From assembly GCA_964423645.1 (NCBI GenBank), contig CAYRFE010000001.1:113076-177075 (forward strand): 64,000 bases of DNA, in the 5' to 3' direction. This DNA comes from CAYRFE01 sp964423645 [NCBI: uncultured bacterium] (GTDB lineage Bacteria > Macinerneyibacteriota > Macinerneyibacteria > Macinerneyibacteriales). Position numbers and translations under genes: made by a program. This document shows positions 26,686 to 36,045 of the stretch, in pieces. Position 1 is the first letter of the stretch, and each line of letters starts with the position of its first letter. The notes below the pieces were generated by a model, which made no database searches, was not told where the DNA came from, and saw only the letters and a list, made by a program, of their open reading frames with translations.

Positions 26686-27318
26686 ATGAAAAAGTTACTT
26701 GCAATTGTGGTGTGTGTGATTTCTACTGCTGTTGTATATGCACTTCCGGGTGTTCCGACGCTGGGTATTGAAGTTGAAGGTCGAATCGGTGCGTATGTAA
26801 CGACCGGGCCTGAAGAAGCACAATCGCTTATCGGAAACGGATTTTTAGCGGGAGGGTCGGTCCGTTATTCACTTTTCCCGATGTTTAAAGTTGGTTTGAG
26901 TATTGATTCAGTGAGCTTGAGTGAAGATGCGATCACCTATGCGAATTTGCCGGGTGGAGTAAAAACCCTTGCCGATTTCGCTGCAGACTCTTTTGATGTT
27001 GAATACAAACTTACGCCGGTTTGTGTGGAAGTAATGTTTGCGCCGCCCATCATCCCTCTGTATGTGCATGCGGGTATGGGTGTATACACCAATACGGTAA
27101 CTGTTACTGAAAAACTTACCGGAAGCAGCAACGAGATCTATAGCGAGAGTGAAAGTAAATTCGGCACATTCATCGGCGCGGGAGTAAAATTTGGTCTCCC
27201 GATGATTCCGATCAGTTTTAGAGCCGGCGCTCGGTATCATATGCTCAAAGGTGATGAAAACGTCAGCGATACTATCAATGCGGTATCAATGCAGTTGGCG
27301 ATCGCGGTTTCTTTTTAA
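26686..27318 (+). CDS. Outer-membrane beta-barrel protein, tandem paralogue 1
   Basis: The 210-residue product has a signal peptide (cut after VVYA, residue about 20) and alternating strands of a small outer-membrane barrel (GIEVEGRIGAYVTTGPEEA, ISFRAGARYHMLKGDE). It ends in phenylalanine (LAIAVSF), the usual C-terminal signal for outer-membrane insertion. It is the first of three similar adjacent genes. Function unknown; size suggests an 8-stranded barrel. It may be co-transcribed with fba (25-base gap), and a strong terminator follows. Confidence 0.82.
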   Translation: MKKLLAIVVCVISTAVVYALPGVPTLGIEVEGRIGAYVTTGPEEAQSLIGNGFLAGGSVRYSLFPMFKVGLSIDSVSLSEDAITYANLPGGVKTLADFAADSFDVEYKLTPVCVEVMFAPPIIPLYVHAGMGVYTNTVTVTEKLTGSSNEIYSESESKFGTFIGAGVKFGLPMIPISFRAGARYHMLKGDENVSDTINAVSMQLAIAVSF

Positions 27319-27324
27319 TCATTG

Positions 27325-27349
27325 AAAGGGGGGGATCCCCCCCTTTTTT
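27325..27349 (+). terminator. Intrinsic terminator between barrel genes 1 and 2
   Basis: AAAGGGGGGG (27325-27334) pairs with CCCCCCCTTT (27337-27346), and six T residues run to 27349. The next gene's ribosome site CGGAGG starts at once after it, so transcription of paralogue 2 probably depends on read-through. Confidence 0.8.
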
Positions 27350-27361
27350 GCGGAGGATCGT

Positions 27362-27988
27362 ATGAAAAAACTCCTTGCCGTACTTATTCTTGTTACCGCT
27401 GTCTCGTCTGCGTTTGCATTGCAGATTTTATCGACGGTGGAAATCGAAGGGCGTATTGGCGCAAATATCACGACTGGCCCTGATGAAGCAACATCGGTGT
27501 TAGGTAACGGTTTCCTTGCAGGAGGTTCTTTGCGATACACAGTGATCCCGATGTTTAAGGTCGGTATCAGTGTTGATACTGTCAGCATAACAGAGAGCAC
27601 ATTTACACGCATGAACTTACCTGAGGGCATGAAACCTTTTGCCGATCTTGCGGCTGAATCATTTGATGTTGAATACCGTTTGACGCCGATTTGCGCAGAA
27701 CTCATATTCGTTCCATGGATTATTCCCGCATATGCGAATATAGGTATAGGGATTTATACGAATTCAGTTACCGTATCTGAAAAAATATCCGGCTCTGATA
27801 AAGAGATATATAGTAGCAGCGGGAGTAAATTCGGCGGGTTCATCGGTGTGGGTGTACGATTCGGTGTGCCGATGCTCCCGATCAGTCTCCGAGCCGGCGC
27901 TCGTTATCATTTACTGAAAGGTGATGATACGTTTACCGACACTATTAATGCGGTGTCCTTACAAGTGGCGATCGCTGTTTTATTTTAA
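27362..27988 (+). CDS. Outer-membrane beta-barrel protein, tandem paralogue 2
   Basis: The 208-residue protein is clearly homologous to paralogue 1 along its full length: EIEGRIGANITTGPDEATSV, SFDVEYRLTPICAEL, KFGGFIGVGVRFGVPMLPIS and LRAGARYHLLKGDDTFTDTI match positions in copy 1. It has a signal peptide (cut after SSAFA) and a C-terminal phenylalanine. It starts 12 bases after the terminator hairpin, so its level is probably lower than that of copy 1 or depends on conditions. Confidence 0.82.
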   Translation: MKKLLAVLILVTAVSSAFALQILSTVEIEGRIGANITTGPDEATSVLGNGFLAGGSLRYTVIPMFKVGISVDTVSITESTFTRMNLPEGMKPFADLAAESFDVEYRLTPICAELIFVPWIIPAYANIGIGIYTNSVTVSEKISGSDKEIYSSSGSKFGGFIGVGVRFGVPMLPISLRAGARYHLLKGDDTFTDTINAVSLQVAIAVLF

Positions 27989-28031
27989 CGAGTTCATAAT
28001 TGGCTTGACCCGTTATTTTACGGAGGATTGT

Positions 28032-28649
28032 ATGAAAAAGATGTTGTGTGTTGGCACGTTTTTGTTATTTCTCGTATCAGTCACACATTCTGCAGTAGAA
28101 ATCCGAGGCGGCCTTCTCGTCAGTGCAGCTCCGGATACGGCTGTGGATATGTTTGGAAGCGGTTTATCGTGGGGTATATCGGTTCGAAAAGAATTTATGC
28201 CGATGCTGAAGTTAGGGGTTGGTTTTGATAGCGTTTTTATGATGCAAAGCGGTATCGCACGATCCGATCTCACCGATGCGGTGATTAATGCGTTTGTGGG
28301 ACTTGACAATGAACGCTATGATGTTGATTATCGAATGCTACCGATCTATGTTGAGGGAATGCTTGATTTTCCTGTGATATACGCGGTTGCAGGCATGGGT
28401 ATCTATCCCACGTGGATATCTATACAAGAATTGTACATTGATGATAATGGTGATGATGCCGAACGAGAAATTTACAGTAATGCGCGCACTCGTTTCGGTA
28501 CTTTTTTCGGCGGGGGGATTCGCTTTGAAGTTGATGAGATGATTATTCGGTTCGGCCTGCGTTATCATGTCATGAAAGTGCATAAAGAAATAATGGACAA
28601 TAATATCAGTGCTTTTTCTGCTGATATCGGGATTGAAATGAATTTTTGA
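28032..28649 (+). CDS. Outer-membrane beta-barrel protein, tandem paralogue 3
   Basis: The 205-residue protein is a more distant member of the triplet (EIRGGLLVSAAPDTAVDMFG, RYDVDYRMLPIYVEGML, RFGTFFGGGIRFEVDEMIIR). It has a signal peptide (cut after VTHSA) and a terminal phenylalanine (GIEMNF). The ATG at 28032 follows CGGAGGATTGT, the same ribosome site as copy 2. Divergence from copies 1 and 2 suggests an older duplication. Confidence 0.8.
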   Translation: MKKMLCVGTFLLFLVSVTHSAVEIRGGLLVSAAPDTAVDMFGSGLSWGISVRKEFMPMLKLGVGFDSVFMMQSGIARSDLTDAVINAFVGLDNERYDVDYRMLPIYVEGMLDFPVIYAVAGMGIYPTWISIQELYIDDNGDDAEREIYSNARTRFGTFFGGGIRFEVDEMIIRFGLRYHVMKVHKEIMDNNISAFSADIGIEMNF

Positions 28650-28821
28650 TAAATGACGTGAAGGCGTAAATGATTTGCACATCATTTCTTCAGTACATGA
28701 CCATGTTGTGAAGAGAACGTTGCGAAACTCAAGATATCTTCATTCTTGTCCTTTGTAAAATAGCGTCATGAAGACGGCACAATTTTCAAACAATAGTAAT
28801 TCGCAATGTTCTGATGAAATA

Positions 28822-28856
28822 AAAAGCCCCTCACGCTTCGCGCGGGAGGGGCTTTT
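28822..28856. terminator. Bidirectional terminator between convergent genes
   Basis: AAAAGCCCCTC (28822-28832) pairs with GAGGGGCTTTT (28846-28856), with a smaller inner stem. A or T tracts flank both sides, so it can serve the barrel genes on plus and the TMEM43-like gene on minus. Its GCCCCTC/GAGGGG arm resembles the centre of the dispersed repeats. The stretch 28650-28821 shows no gene. Confidence 0.75.
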
Positions 28857-28891
28857 CGCTTGTATGAAATACGAAGCGTGTGAATGCGTGA

Positions 28892-30028
28892 TTATGCCGT
28901 CGTTACGGTATTTTTCTTTTTAAGCATTACCAACCAGTAAATCGCTGCGCCTGATATCGCTAAGAGAATAATCGCAAGCACGGGACGGTAATACAGCCAT
29001 GCGATCGCAATGGTAATGAGTGAAAGCGGTAACGCGATGAGAAATGCCACAATACCGATCCCTATCTGTGCGATATTTCCCAAAATCGGTAATACATCGA
29101 GAACAACCGAGATCGGTTTCAATACCATGGATAATCCTGCGAACATGATAACAAACCCCAGGATGCGTAAGAACCATGTCATCATTTTATTTTCTTTTTC
29201 GGCTGCGGTGAACATTTGATCGGCAGTAAGGGTGCCTTGTTTTAATAATTCTAACTCGCCATACTTCGCTTTATATGGTGCAAAACTTTGACCTACTTGT
29301 CCGGAGATGAGTGTGACATCATGAGGTTTTACTATCTCAAAAGTAATACGAACATCGCCGATTACAGGACTATTCGGATTATAACCTTCATAGTAACCAC
29401 CATTAAAAGGTTTTAAACCTTGCGGTCTGTTTTTGTCGCCCACATCGTATTTTTCCGAATTATGCAAGCCTTCTACGATACGTGCCGGTACGGTAAATGC
29501 ACCGAGCGTAACGTTTGATGCGATCTCAGAACCGCTTTCATACGGCATAGAAGTCGGGTTTTCATGACCATCTGTCGTATCGAATTTGCTTGAATCGATA
29601 ACAGAAGTCGACCAGTCCTTTTTGTAGCTATACGTGGTGGTCTCTTCCGATCCTCCTCCGACTTTCTTTTTTGTCTCAGTTTTCTTTTCTTCTACCCATT
29701 GATACATTTCAACGGTTCGTATTAACTTGAGTGCCTGTACGGTCACATTGAATTCAGGGTCGGTAATCGTGCTTTCTGTGGTCATCGTACCCGAAAGATG
29801 AACAAGTTTTCCTTCATTTGCGGGATCAATTTTATCTGCGGCAACACTGACCACAATGCCACGCCCTTCTTTAAGGGTTTTATAGCGTTTTACCGAACGA
29901 CCTTCATTCCAAAATAGTACAGGAAATGCTACTACGAAAAGCAGTAAACCGAATAAAATACCCTTGATCGAACTCCCGAGCCTGCTCCCCCATGACGTTG
30001 TCGTCACTTTTGTGTAATTGTCAGCCAT
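28892..30028 (-). CDS. TMEM43-like membrane protein
   Basis: The 378-residue product matches the TMEM43 family: an N-terminal membrane segment (IKGILFGLLLFVVAFPVLFW) followed by NEGRSVKRYKTLKEGRGIVV, a long extracytoplasmic domain and three or four membrane segments in the last 130 residues (FLRILGFVIMFAGLSMVLKP onward). Bacterial members are of unknown function; the eukaryotic member sits in the nuclear and endoplasmic-reticulum membranes. The ATG at 30028 has GAGGGAGG upstream, and the longer frame adds no conserved sequence. Single-gene unit. Confidence 0.88.
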   Translation of the reverse strand: MADNYTKVTTTSWGSRLGSSIKGILFGLLLFVVAFPVLFWNEGRSVKRYKTLKEGRGIVVSVAADKIDPANEGKLVHLSGTMTTESTITDPEFNVTVQALKLIRTVEMYQWVEEKKTETKKKVGGGSEETTTYSYKKDWSTSVIDSSKFDTTDGHENPTSMPYESGSEIASNVTLGAFTVPARIVEGLHNSEKYDVGDKNRPQGLKPFNGGYYEGYNPNSPVIGDVRITFEIVKPHDVTLISGQVGQSFAPYKAKYGELELLKQGTLTADQMFTAAEKENKMMTWFLRILGFVIMFAGLSMVLKPISVVLDVLPILGNIAQIGIGIVAFLIALPLSLITIAIAWLYYRPVLAIILLAISGAAIYWLVMLKKKNTVTTA

Positions 30029-30218
30029 ACTCAAATCCTCCCTCTTGTTATAGTTCACAGTAAAACAACCGTATGTTGTATTGTATGCGTTGTTGAGTAT
30101 TGTTGTCAAGACTAAACTCGGTTTCTGCAATAAAATTCAATGCTCTCACAACGAAAAAAGTGTGGCGCATTACACTATTTCGTGTTACTAATTATGTATG
30201 AATAAGGAGGGGGATATT

Positions 30219-31760
30219 ATGGTTGGTATTTCAACAGTACACGAGATTGCGCAGACGCTGCGTAACGCATCGGTTCGTCAAAGCAGATTGTCGTGGGCAC
30301 AATATACGACAGGTTTTGATTTCGGTTTGGCTGAGGCATATGATGCGGTCGTTGCGATATTGTCCGACAAAAAGAATTTCGATGCAATTTGTCAGTTTCG
30401 TGATAACGCAGTTGAGGCTGTCGACACACGCACTGCGCACATATTATTTCGGGCATTCGAACCTTTTCATTTATCCAAGGAATTGAATGATCTTGCAAAA
30501 AACATGCAAAAAAAAGTACGTGAATTATCAGCGGTACTGAATACCCATCGTACGATATTTGAGGGTTCACAAATAACCGACACTGATCTTACACAGATCA
30601 TAACGAATGATACCAATCGTGAACGCAGGAAAAGTGCTTTTTTGGCACGCGCACAAGTGAATAAACCGCTTGTCGATGCGGGATTTATTGAATTGTTGGA
30701 TATGCGTAAAGATTATGCACGATTATACGGCGCATCGTCATTTACCGCTATGCAACTCGAACGTCAGGAATTGCATGCGGATATGTTTGCCGACTGGGCG
30801 GGAGACGTTCGTGAGATACTTCCGATCATGAACCGCGTACGCAAGGAAATGGCTGAAAAGTTTTGCAACACATCTTCGTTGCAACCCTGGGATGGGGGAT
30901 TTGTGTCTGCAAATATTGCGCCGTCATTACAAACACCGGTGAATCTCACGAAGTTCTATGAGTATATAAAACCGTTTTTTCTACAATTCGGTTTTGATTT
31001 GGATTCGTATAATATTACGTATGATCTTTTTTCAAGAAGAAATAAATCCGAATGGGGATACAATTTCCCCATTGAAACCGCAAAAGATTCCCGCATTCTT
31101 GCAAATGTGAAAGATCAATATCAGGAATTTCGAGTGCTGCTGCATGAGACCGGGCATGCGGTACATTCATTTCTCAATGATCCTGATTCAGTGGTTTTCA
31201 ATATGGGGATAAGCGGGATCATCACGGAAGGACTTGCGAAATTTTTCGACGGATTTTTATATCGTCCGGTATTTTACGGTCAATTTTTCGGTGATCGTAT
31301 GGATTCTGTGCAACAAGAGTTTGATGCGCTTCGTCGCTGGACTTCCGTAAATTCATTGCGGGCGATCAGTGATATTTTATTTGACCAACGATTGTATACA
31401 ACTGATATAAAAACAATTGATGACATCCATGCGTTATATTGGAAGACCTATACTGAAATACTTGGTGAAGAACCATATGCGGAGATTCCGCCATGGGCGT
31501 ACCGCATTCATCACACGACGCATCCGATTTACTTACATAACTATCTGATGGGTGATATTGCATGTGAAATGTTCGAAAAAACGTTTCTTTCACAAAACGG
31601 TTACCCATCGGCAGACGGACATTTTAATGAGCTGGGAGCATTCCTTTATGAATCGGTTATCAAACCGTCCGGGCGATATCCGTTCCCCGAATTGTTTGAA
31701 CGTATAAGCGGGAAAAAATTCTCGTTATCCTTTGTGACGGATGAAGTGAAGAAGATGTGA
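30219..31760 (+). CDS. M3 family oligoendopeptidase (PepF-like)
   Basis: The 513-residue cytoplasmic zinc metallopeptidase has the active-site HETGH at 309-313 (in LLHETGHAVHSF) and a downstream glutamate in ITEGLAKFFDG, plus the C-terminal thimet-oligopeptidase fold segment (YRIHHTTHPIYLHNYLMGDI). It probably cleaves short peptides for amino-acid recycling. The ATG at 30219 follows AAGGAGGGGG. A classical terminator follows. Confidence 0.92.
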   Translation: MVGISTVHEIAQTLRNASVRQSRLSWAQYTTGFDFGLAEAYDAVVAILSDKKNFDAICQFRDNAVEAVDTRTAHILFRAFEPFHLSKELNDLAKNMQKKVRELSAVLNTHRTIFEGSQITDTDLTQIITNDTNRERRKSAFLARAQVNKPLVDAGFIELLDMRKDYARLYGASSFTAMQLERQELHADMFADWAGDVREILPIMNRVRKEMAEKFCNTSSLQPWDGGFVSANIAPSLQTPVNLTKFYEYIKPFFLQFGFDLDSYNITYDLFSRRNKSEWGYNFPIETAKDSRILANVKDQYQEFRVLLHETGHAVHSFLNDPDSVVFNMGISGIITEGLAKFFDGFLYRPVFYGQFFGDRMDSVQQEFDALRRWTSVNSLRAISDILFDQRLYTTDIKTIDDIHALYWKTYTEILGEEPYAEIPPWAYRIHHTTHPIYLHNYLMGDIACEMFEKTFLSQNGYPSADGHFNELGAFLYESVIKPSGRYPFPELFERISGKKFSLSFVTDEVKKM

Positions 31761-31779
31761 CATACAAGAACATGTATAT

Positions 31780-31804
31780 AGCGGAGGTAACACTCCGCTT
31801 TTTT
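31780..31804 (+). terminator. Intrinsic terminator of the peptidase gene
   Basis: AGCGGAG (31780-31786) pairs with CTCCGCT (31793-31799) around a 6-base loop, followed by a run of T. Confidence 0.85.
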
Positions 31805-31890
31805 GTTTTGAACGGATCTCTTTCCTCGAATGTCACTTCGAATGTGCCACACTTATTTTATTACATAGAGATATTTGTGTCATTTGATCT

Positions 31891-32088
31891 GAATGGGTTA
31901 AATTCCTCGAAGCTTGCTTCGGCTTTACTATTATAGTTTTGTTAATACAAGGGGTGCGGGGACGAAGTCACCGCTATATTAGAAAATTAAAGCCCCTCCC
32001 AAAACGAAAAGGGAGGGGTTTGGGGTGGGCAAACAAATAAAGCGTTTTTTTCGGAGATACCCCGTAGCTTGCTGCGGGGTAGTTCATT
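31891..32088. repeat. Long palindromic intergenic repeat, copy 3
   Basis: This full-length member is slightly diverged from the copies at 2651 and 56818: GGGTTAAATTCCTCGAAGC head, GGGGACGAAGTCACCG (one arm mismatched), CCCCTCCC/GGGAGGGG, GTTTGGGGTGGGC and the terminal CCCCGTAGCTTGCTGCGGGG hairpin with TAGTTCATT. The remaining 32089-32470 is AT-rich and shows no gene. Confidence 0.75.
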
Positions 32089-32471
32089 TTTATATCCGAT
32101 TTTTTTTACATTTTAACCAGGATTTTTGGGACGAAGTTCCGGCTATCTTCCAATTTTGAGAAAGGCACAATTTCGAAATTCACATAAGGAGTGTTGAGAT
32201 GAGTTACCACTGTATACGAAGCTAAATACCACACTCCTAAAGGAGAAATTGATCATCTGCTCCTGTTATAATCGTGTTTATGGGTAAAATATTTCTCCAA
32301 CAGTATCACCACGTGATGCTTGGTATGTGTATGGCATTTCACGCGAAAAAAAAATTGAAAGTTGAATGTTGAAAACGTATCAATAAATATAAAAAAATAA
32401 CAATTATGAAAGAAAATATTATGAAATTTGTTGTAGAATCCATTTTTTCCTGAATTTTTGACTGAGCAAAA

Positions 32472-32507
32472 CACCGGTCATCCGAAAATGAGCCGGTGCA
32501 TTTTTAG
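32472..32507 (-). terminator. Terminator of the DUF4197 gene
   Basis: CACCGG-TCAT pairs with ATGA-G-CCGGTG (about 32472-32492 on plus, one bulge). Read on minus it follows the stop at 32522 and is succeeded by TTTTG. Confidence 0.6.
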
Positions 32508-32521
32508 ATCGCACAATGAAC

Positions 32522-33247
32522 TTACAGTGATCCGAAAACTTTTTTCAATATATCTGAAACACGAGCGGCAGGGTTTTCGCGAATTTTTAATTCTTCAGCG
32601 GCGATGAGGGTAAAAAGTCCGTCAATGGTCTTTTGGGTCACATACTCAGGAAGGTTCGGGTTGACCGCTTTTTCTCCGGTGAGGATCGTTGTTTTATTAT
32701 ACGCTTGTGCGATCGGAGTCCAGTATTTGGTGACCTGCACTGATTCAATTGCACGTGTGACGACCGGAGTGAATTCTGCGATCAATGCGTTTCGTGTTCT
32801 ATTTTTCAAATACTCGGTGGCTGCATTTTTAGGACCGCGAAGTATACCGATCCCATCATTGATGGTGATACCGACAATCGCATTCTTAAAAATCGGGAAA
32901 GCTTTTTTTGAAGCTTCTTCAGCGGCACGATTGAGTGATTTTTCGAAATCTTTCGTGAGATTACTCAGTCCGATGCTATCTACCGTTTTTTTTACCTGTA
33001 TCGCTTCCTGAGGGAAAGGGATACGGATAAGTGTGTTCAAATGAAAACCGTCAGTTTGTGAGGCCAGTGAGGTGGAATTGGTCGCGCCGACAATAAGGGC
33101 TTCTTTTAGGCCTCGAATTATTTCTTCACGTGTAAGACCCCCGGATGTAGAAGGGGTAAGAGTTGACATCTGACTTAACACCTCCGCACAGCTCAGTAAC
33201 ATGACGCATAAAAGTATGACCGTCAAATACAGTAATTTGCTTTTCAT
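32522..33247 (-). CDS. DUF4197 lipoprotein
   Basis: The 241-residue product has a lipoprotein signal (LLCVMLLSC, with AE after the cysteine at residue 20). The mature part matches DUF4197: GLTREEIIRGLKEALIVGAT, LIRIPFPQEAIQVKKTVDSI, FLKNAIVG-like and YVTQKTIDGLFTLIAAEELK segments. It is a mostly helical periplasmic protein of unknown function. The start at 33247 has AAAGGAG upstream and a near-consensus promoter. Single-gene unit. Confidence 0.88.
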   Translation of the reverse strand: MKSKLLYLTVILLCVMLLSCAEVLSQMSTLTPSTSGGLTREEIIRGLKEALIVGATNSTSLASQTDGFHLNTLIRIPFPQEAIQVKKTVDSIGLSNLTKDFEKSLNRAAEEASKKAFPIFKNAIVGITINDGIGILRGPKNAATEYLKNRTRNALIAEFTPVVTRAIESVQVTKYWTPIAQAYNKTTILTGEKAVNPNLPEYVTQKTIDGLFTLIAAEELKIRENPAARVSDILKKVFGSL

Positions 33248-33267
33248 ATCAAATCTCCTTTTTATGC

Positions 33268-33295
33268 AGTATACCATCATAGATATTGATGTCAA
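33268..33295 (-). promoter_or_regulatory. Near-consensus sigma-70 promoter of the DUF4197 gene
   Basis: Read on minus: TTGACA (33295-33290), 16-bp spacer, TATACT (33273-33268). Confidence 0.75.
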
Positions 33296-33352
33296 GCGAA
33301 AGGAGAAGGCGGGCGGTCTATACAAATATTACCTACAGTTGTATTTCAATCC

Positions 33353-33381
33353 TTTACATTTTACCCCTTTTCTGCCATAAT
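33353..33381 (+). promoter_or_regulatory. Promoter of the acyl-ligase fusion gene
   Basis: TTTACA (33353-33358), 17-bp spacer, CATAAT (33376-33381), about 35 bases before the ATG at 33416. Confidence 0.6.
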
Positions 33382-33415
33382 ACTGTTACGGGTGTAGCCT
33401 GAAACGGGAGGAAGC

Positions 33416-35884
33416 ATGCTTATACGTACACATAATGCAGTTGCTATTGCAGGAGCCGATCACGATATATCATATGATGAATTGTTACGCCACATTGCTT
33501 TTTATCGCACAATAATGATGAAATATAGCAAAAAACATATTGCTTTTTATGCCGAAAATCGTCCTGAATGGATTTATGCATTTTATGCGGTGATCAGCTC
33601 GAATGCTGTCGCGGTGACGATAGATTATTTATTACCTGCTGAGGATGTCGCCTATGTTATTGATGATAGTGACGCCGCACTCGTGCTTTGTTCACGAGAA
33701 ACAATTGAGCGTGCCCGCAACGCAATAAAGTTGACCGGCAAACCGATTGAGATATTGTGTGTGGATGACATCAACGATGCGTGGAGTACGTTTGAACCGC
33801 TTGATGTGACCGAACCTGATGACATTCATGCGACAGCGATCATTATTTATACATCAGGTACGACGGGAAAACCGAAAGGTGTCATGTTATCATGGGATAA
33901 TATTCTCGCCAACATTGAGTCGGTTACCGGAGAAGTGCCGATATTTACCCCGGAGCAACGAGTATTATTAATATTACCCCTTCATCATAGCTTTCCGTTA
34001 AGCGGCAGTATGGGTGCCCCGTTGTATATCGGTGCGACGGTTGTATTGTGTACGACGTTGACCGGTGACGCAATAATGGAAGTATTGCAAAAATATAAAG
34101 TCACGATTTTCATAGGGGTTCCTCGATTATACAGTCAAATACGAAAAGGTATTCGCGCGAAGATCAATGCAAAACCGATAGCTAAAATACTTTTTGCCAT
34201 AGCCGGTATTCTCAAATCCAAAAAATTCTCACGTCGAATATTCAAAGCTGTTCATGCGCGATTCGGCGGGTGTGTTGATATAATGGTAAGCGGTGGTGCC
34301 GCGCTTGATTATGATACCGCGAAAGATTTGACCACACTCGGTTTTACGGTAATGGAAGGCTACGGTATGACTGAAGCCGGTCCGATGATCACGTGTCCGC
34401 GGCCCGGAAAAGTAAGAATCGGTACAGCCGGTTTACCCATACTGCGTACTGAAGTTCTGATCGAGGATGGAGAGATTCTCGCCCGAGGGAGAAATATTAC
34501 TAAGGGGTACTGGAAAAAACCGCACGAGACAGCTGCCACGCTTCGAGACGGATGGCTTCATACCGGTGACCTCGGATCGTTTGACAACGACGGGTATTTG
34601 CGCATCACCGGGCGAAAGAACGATTTGATTGTGTTGTCCAACGGTAAGAATATTACACCTGAAGAAATTGAATCTAAACTTATGGCAACCTCTCCCGGCA
34701 TCGCAGATGTCGGGGTCTATTTTGAAGAAGGCGTTTTAAAAGCAGTCGTATTTCCCGATGCGGGATTCTGTGAACGTGAGGGTATCGTTAATATTGACGA
34801 ATTCATCAAATGGAAAGTCATTGACGCATATAATCGTGATGTCGTGCCGTATAAAAAGATATTTCAGTATACCGCAGTGAATACCGAACTTCCCCGCACG
34901 CGATTGGGGAAATTGCAACGATTTCTTCTTGGCGATTTAGGGAAAAAACGATCAAGTGACAATGATGTGTACCATGAACCGGATAGCGAAGAATATCACG
35001 CATTGAAACGATATATTCAAACATTGACAGAAAAAAGTGTATACGCGGAAAGCCACATGGAACTTGATCTGGGACTTGATTCACTTGATAAAGTGAACGT
35101 GTTGGTTTATATTGATCGTACATTCGGAATTGTGATGGAGGATACGGAATTATCCCGTTACCCGACAGTCGGGATGCTGACTGATTATATCATTGATAAT
35201 AAAACAAAAATGGATGACGGACTCGTGGACTGGCATACTATATTGACAAATCCATCCGATGAGAAATTGGAACGAGCCGGTTTTCCTCATACCGTCGGAA
35301 TGATACTATTGAAGACGTTGTTTCATCTGTTTTATCGTATTCGAACAATCGGCATGGCACATATTCCCAATGCGCCGTATCTTATGGTAATTAATCACCA
35401 GAGCCATTTGGATTGGATGGTTTTAGCGGCAGTATTACAAAAATCCGTGTTGAAAAAAACGTATATTTTCGCAAAAGAAAAACATTTCCGTTCTCGTTTT
35501 CGTAAATGGATCGCTCGTCGTTCGAATGTGATCGTGATGGATATTGATCGTGATTTGGTCCGCTCAATCAAGAAAATGAAAACAGTGATCGATGAAGGTA
35601 ATATTCTTGCAATATTTCCTGAAGGGACACGCAGTAAAGACGGTGCGATCGGTCGATTTAAAAAGATGTTTGCTATATTGAGTAAAGAGTTGCATGTGCC
35701 GGTACTTCCCGTCATTATAAAAGGAACGATGAGCGCTATGAAAAGCGGGAGTTCCAATATAAATATTTTCAAAAAAATTGATGTTCATTTTCTTGTTCCT
35801 TCCGTGCCTGATCAGTCGGAGACCTACGATGATTTTGCGATTCGTGTAGAGAATAGAGTGAAACAGGAATATGGAGAGATGTAA
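33416..35884 (+). CDS. Acyl-ligase / acyl-carrier / lysophospholipid acyltransferase fusion
   Basis: The 822-residue protein has three domains. Residues 1 to about 520 are an AMP-forming acyl-CoA/acyl-ACP ligase with YTSGTTGKPKG at 145-155 and a YGMTEAGP motif. About 525-605 is an acyl-carrier domain whose phosphopantetheine serine is Ser556 in GLDSLDKV. About 620-822 is a PlsC-type acyltransferase with NHQSHLD (His661, Asp666) and FPEGTRS (734-740). It probably activates fatty acids, holds them on its own carrier and transfers them to a lysophospholipid or glycerol phosphate. E. coli Aas has acyltransferase and ligase in the reverse order without a carrier. GGGAGG precedes the start. Confidence 0.9.
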   Translation: MLIRTHNAVAIAGADHDISYDELLRHIAFYRTIMMKYSKKHIAFYAENRPEWIYAFYAVISSNAVAVTIDYLLPAEDVAYVIDDSDAALVLCSRETIERARNAIKLTGKPIEILCVDDINDAWSTFEPLDVTEPDDIHATAIIIYTSGTTGKPKGVMLSWDNILANIESVTGEVPIFTPEQRVLLILPLHHSFPLSGSMGAPLYIGATVVLCTTLTGDAIMEVLQKYKVTIFIGVPRLYSQIRKGIRAKINAKPIAKILFAIAGILKSKKFSRRIFKAVHARFGGCVDIMVSGGAALDYDTAKDLTTLGFTVMEGYGMTEAGPMITCPRPGKVRIGTAGLPILRTEVLIEDGEILARGRNITKGYWKKPHETAATLRDGWLHTGDLGSFDNDGYLRITGRKNDLIVLSNGKNITPEEIESKLMATSPGIADVGVYFEEGVLKAVVFPDAGFCEREGIVNIDEFIKWKVIDAYNRDVVPYKKIFQYTAVNTELPRTRLGKLQRFLLGDLGKKRSSDNDVYHEPDSEEYHALKRYIQTLTEKSVYAESHMELDLGLDSLDKVNVLVYIDRTFGIVMEDTELSRYPTVGMLTDYIIDNKTKMDDGLVDWHTILTNPSDEKLERAGFPHTVGMILLKTLFHLFYRIRTIGMAHIPNAPYLMVINHQSHLDWMVLAAVLQKSVLKKTYIFAKEKHFRSRFRKWIARRSNVIVMDIDRDLVRSIKKMKTVIDEGNILAIFPEGTRSKDGAIGRFKKMFAILSKELHVPVLPVIIKGTMSAMKSGSSNINIFKKIDVHFLVPSVPDQSETYDDFAIRVENRVKQEYGEM

Positions 35885-36009
35885 ACATCGATGGTTATTG
35901 TTATGAAAACCATCGATCGTCGTGTATGTATACTGTATTAACTGACGATAATGAGGCGTACCATCAGTTTTATTGAACGTCGAATGATCACACATGAATT
36001 AGAATTTTC

Positions 36010-36038
36010 TTTCCTAAAACGAAATATCATGCTACCAT
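36010..36038 (+). promoter_or_regulatory. Weak promoter predicting a leaderless MFS message
   Basis: TTTCCT (36010-36015), 17-bp spacer, TACCAT (36033-36038), then the ATG at 36046, with no ribosome-binding site before it. The hexamers are poor matches, so this is tentative. Confidence 0.35.
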
Positions 36039-36045
36039 TGAGCCC

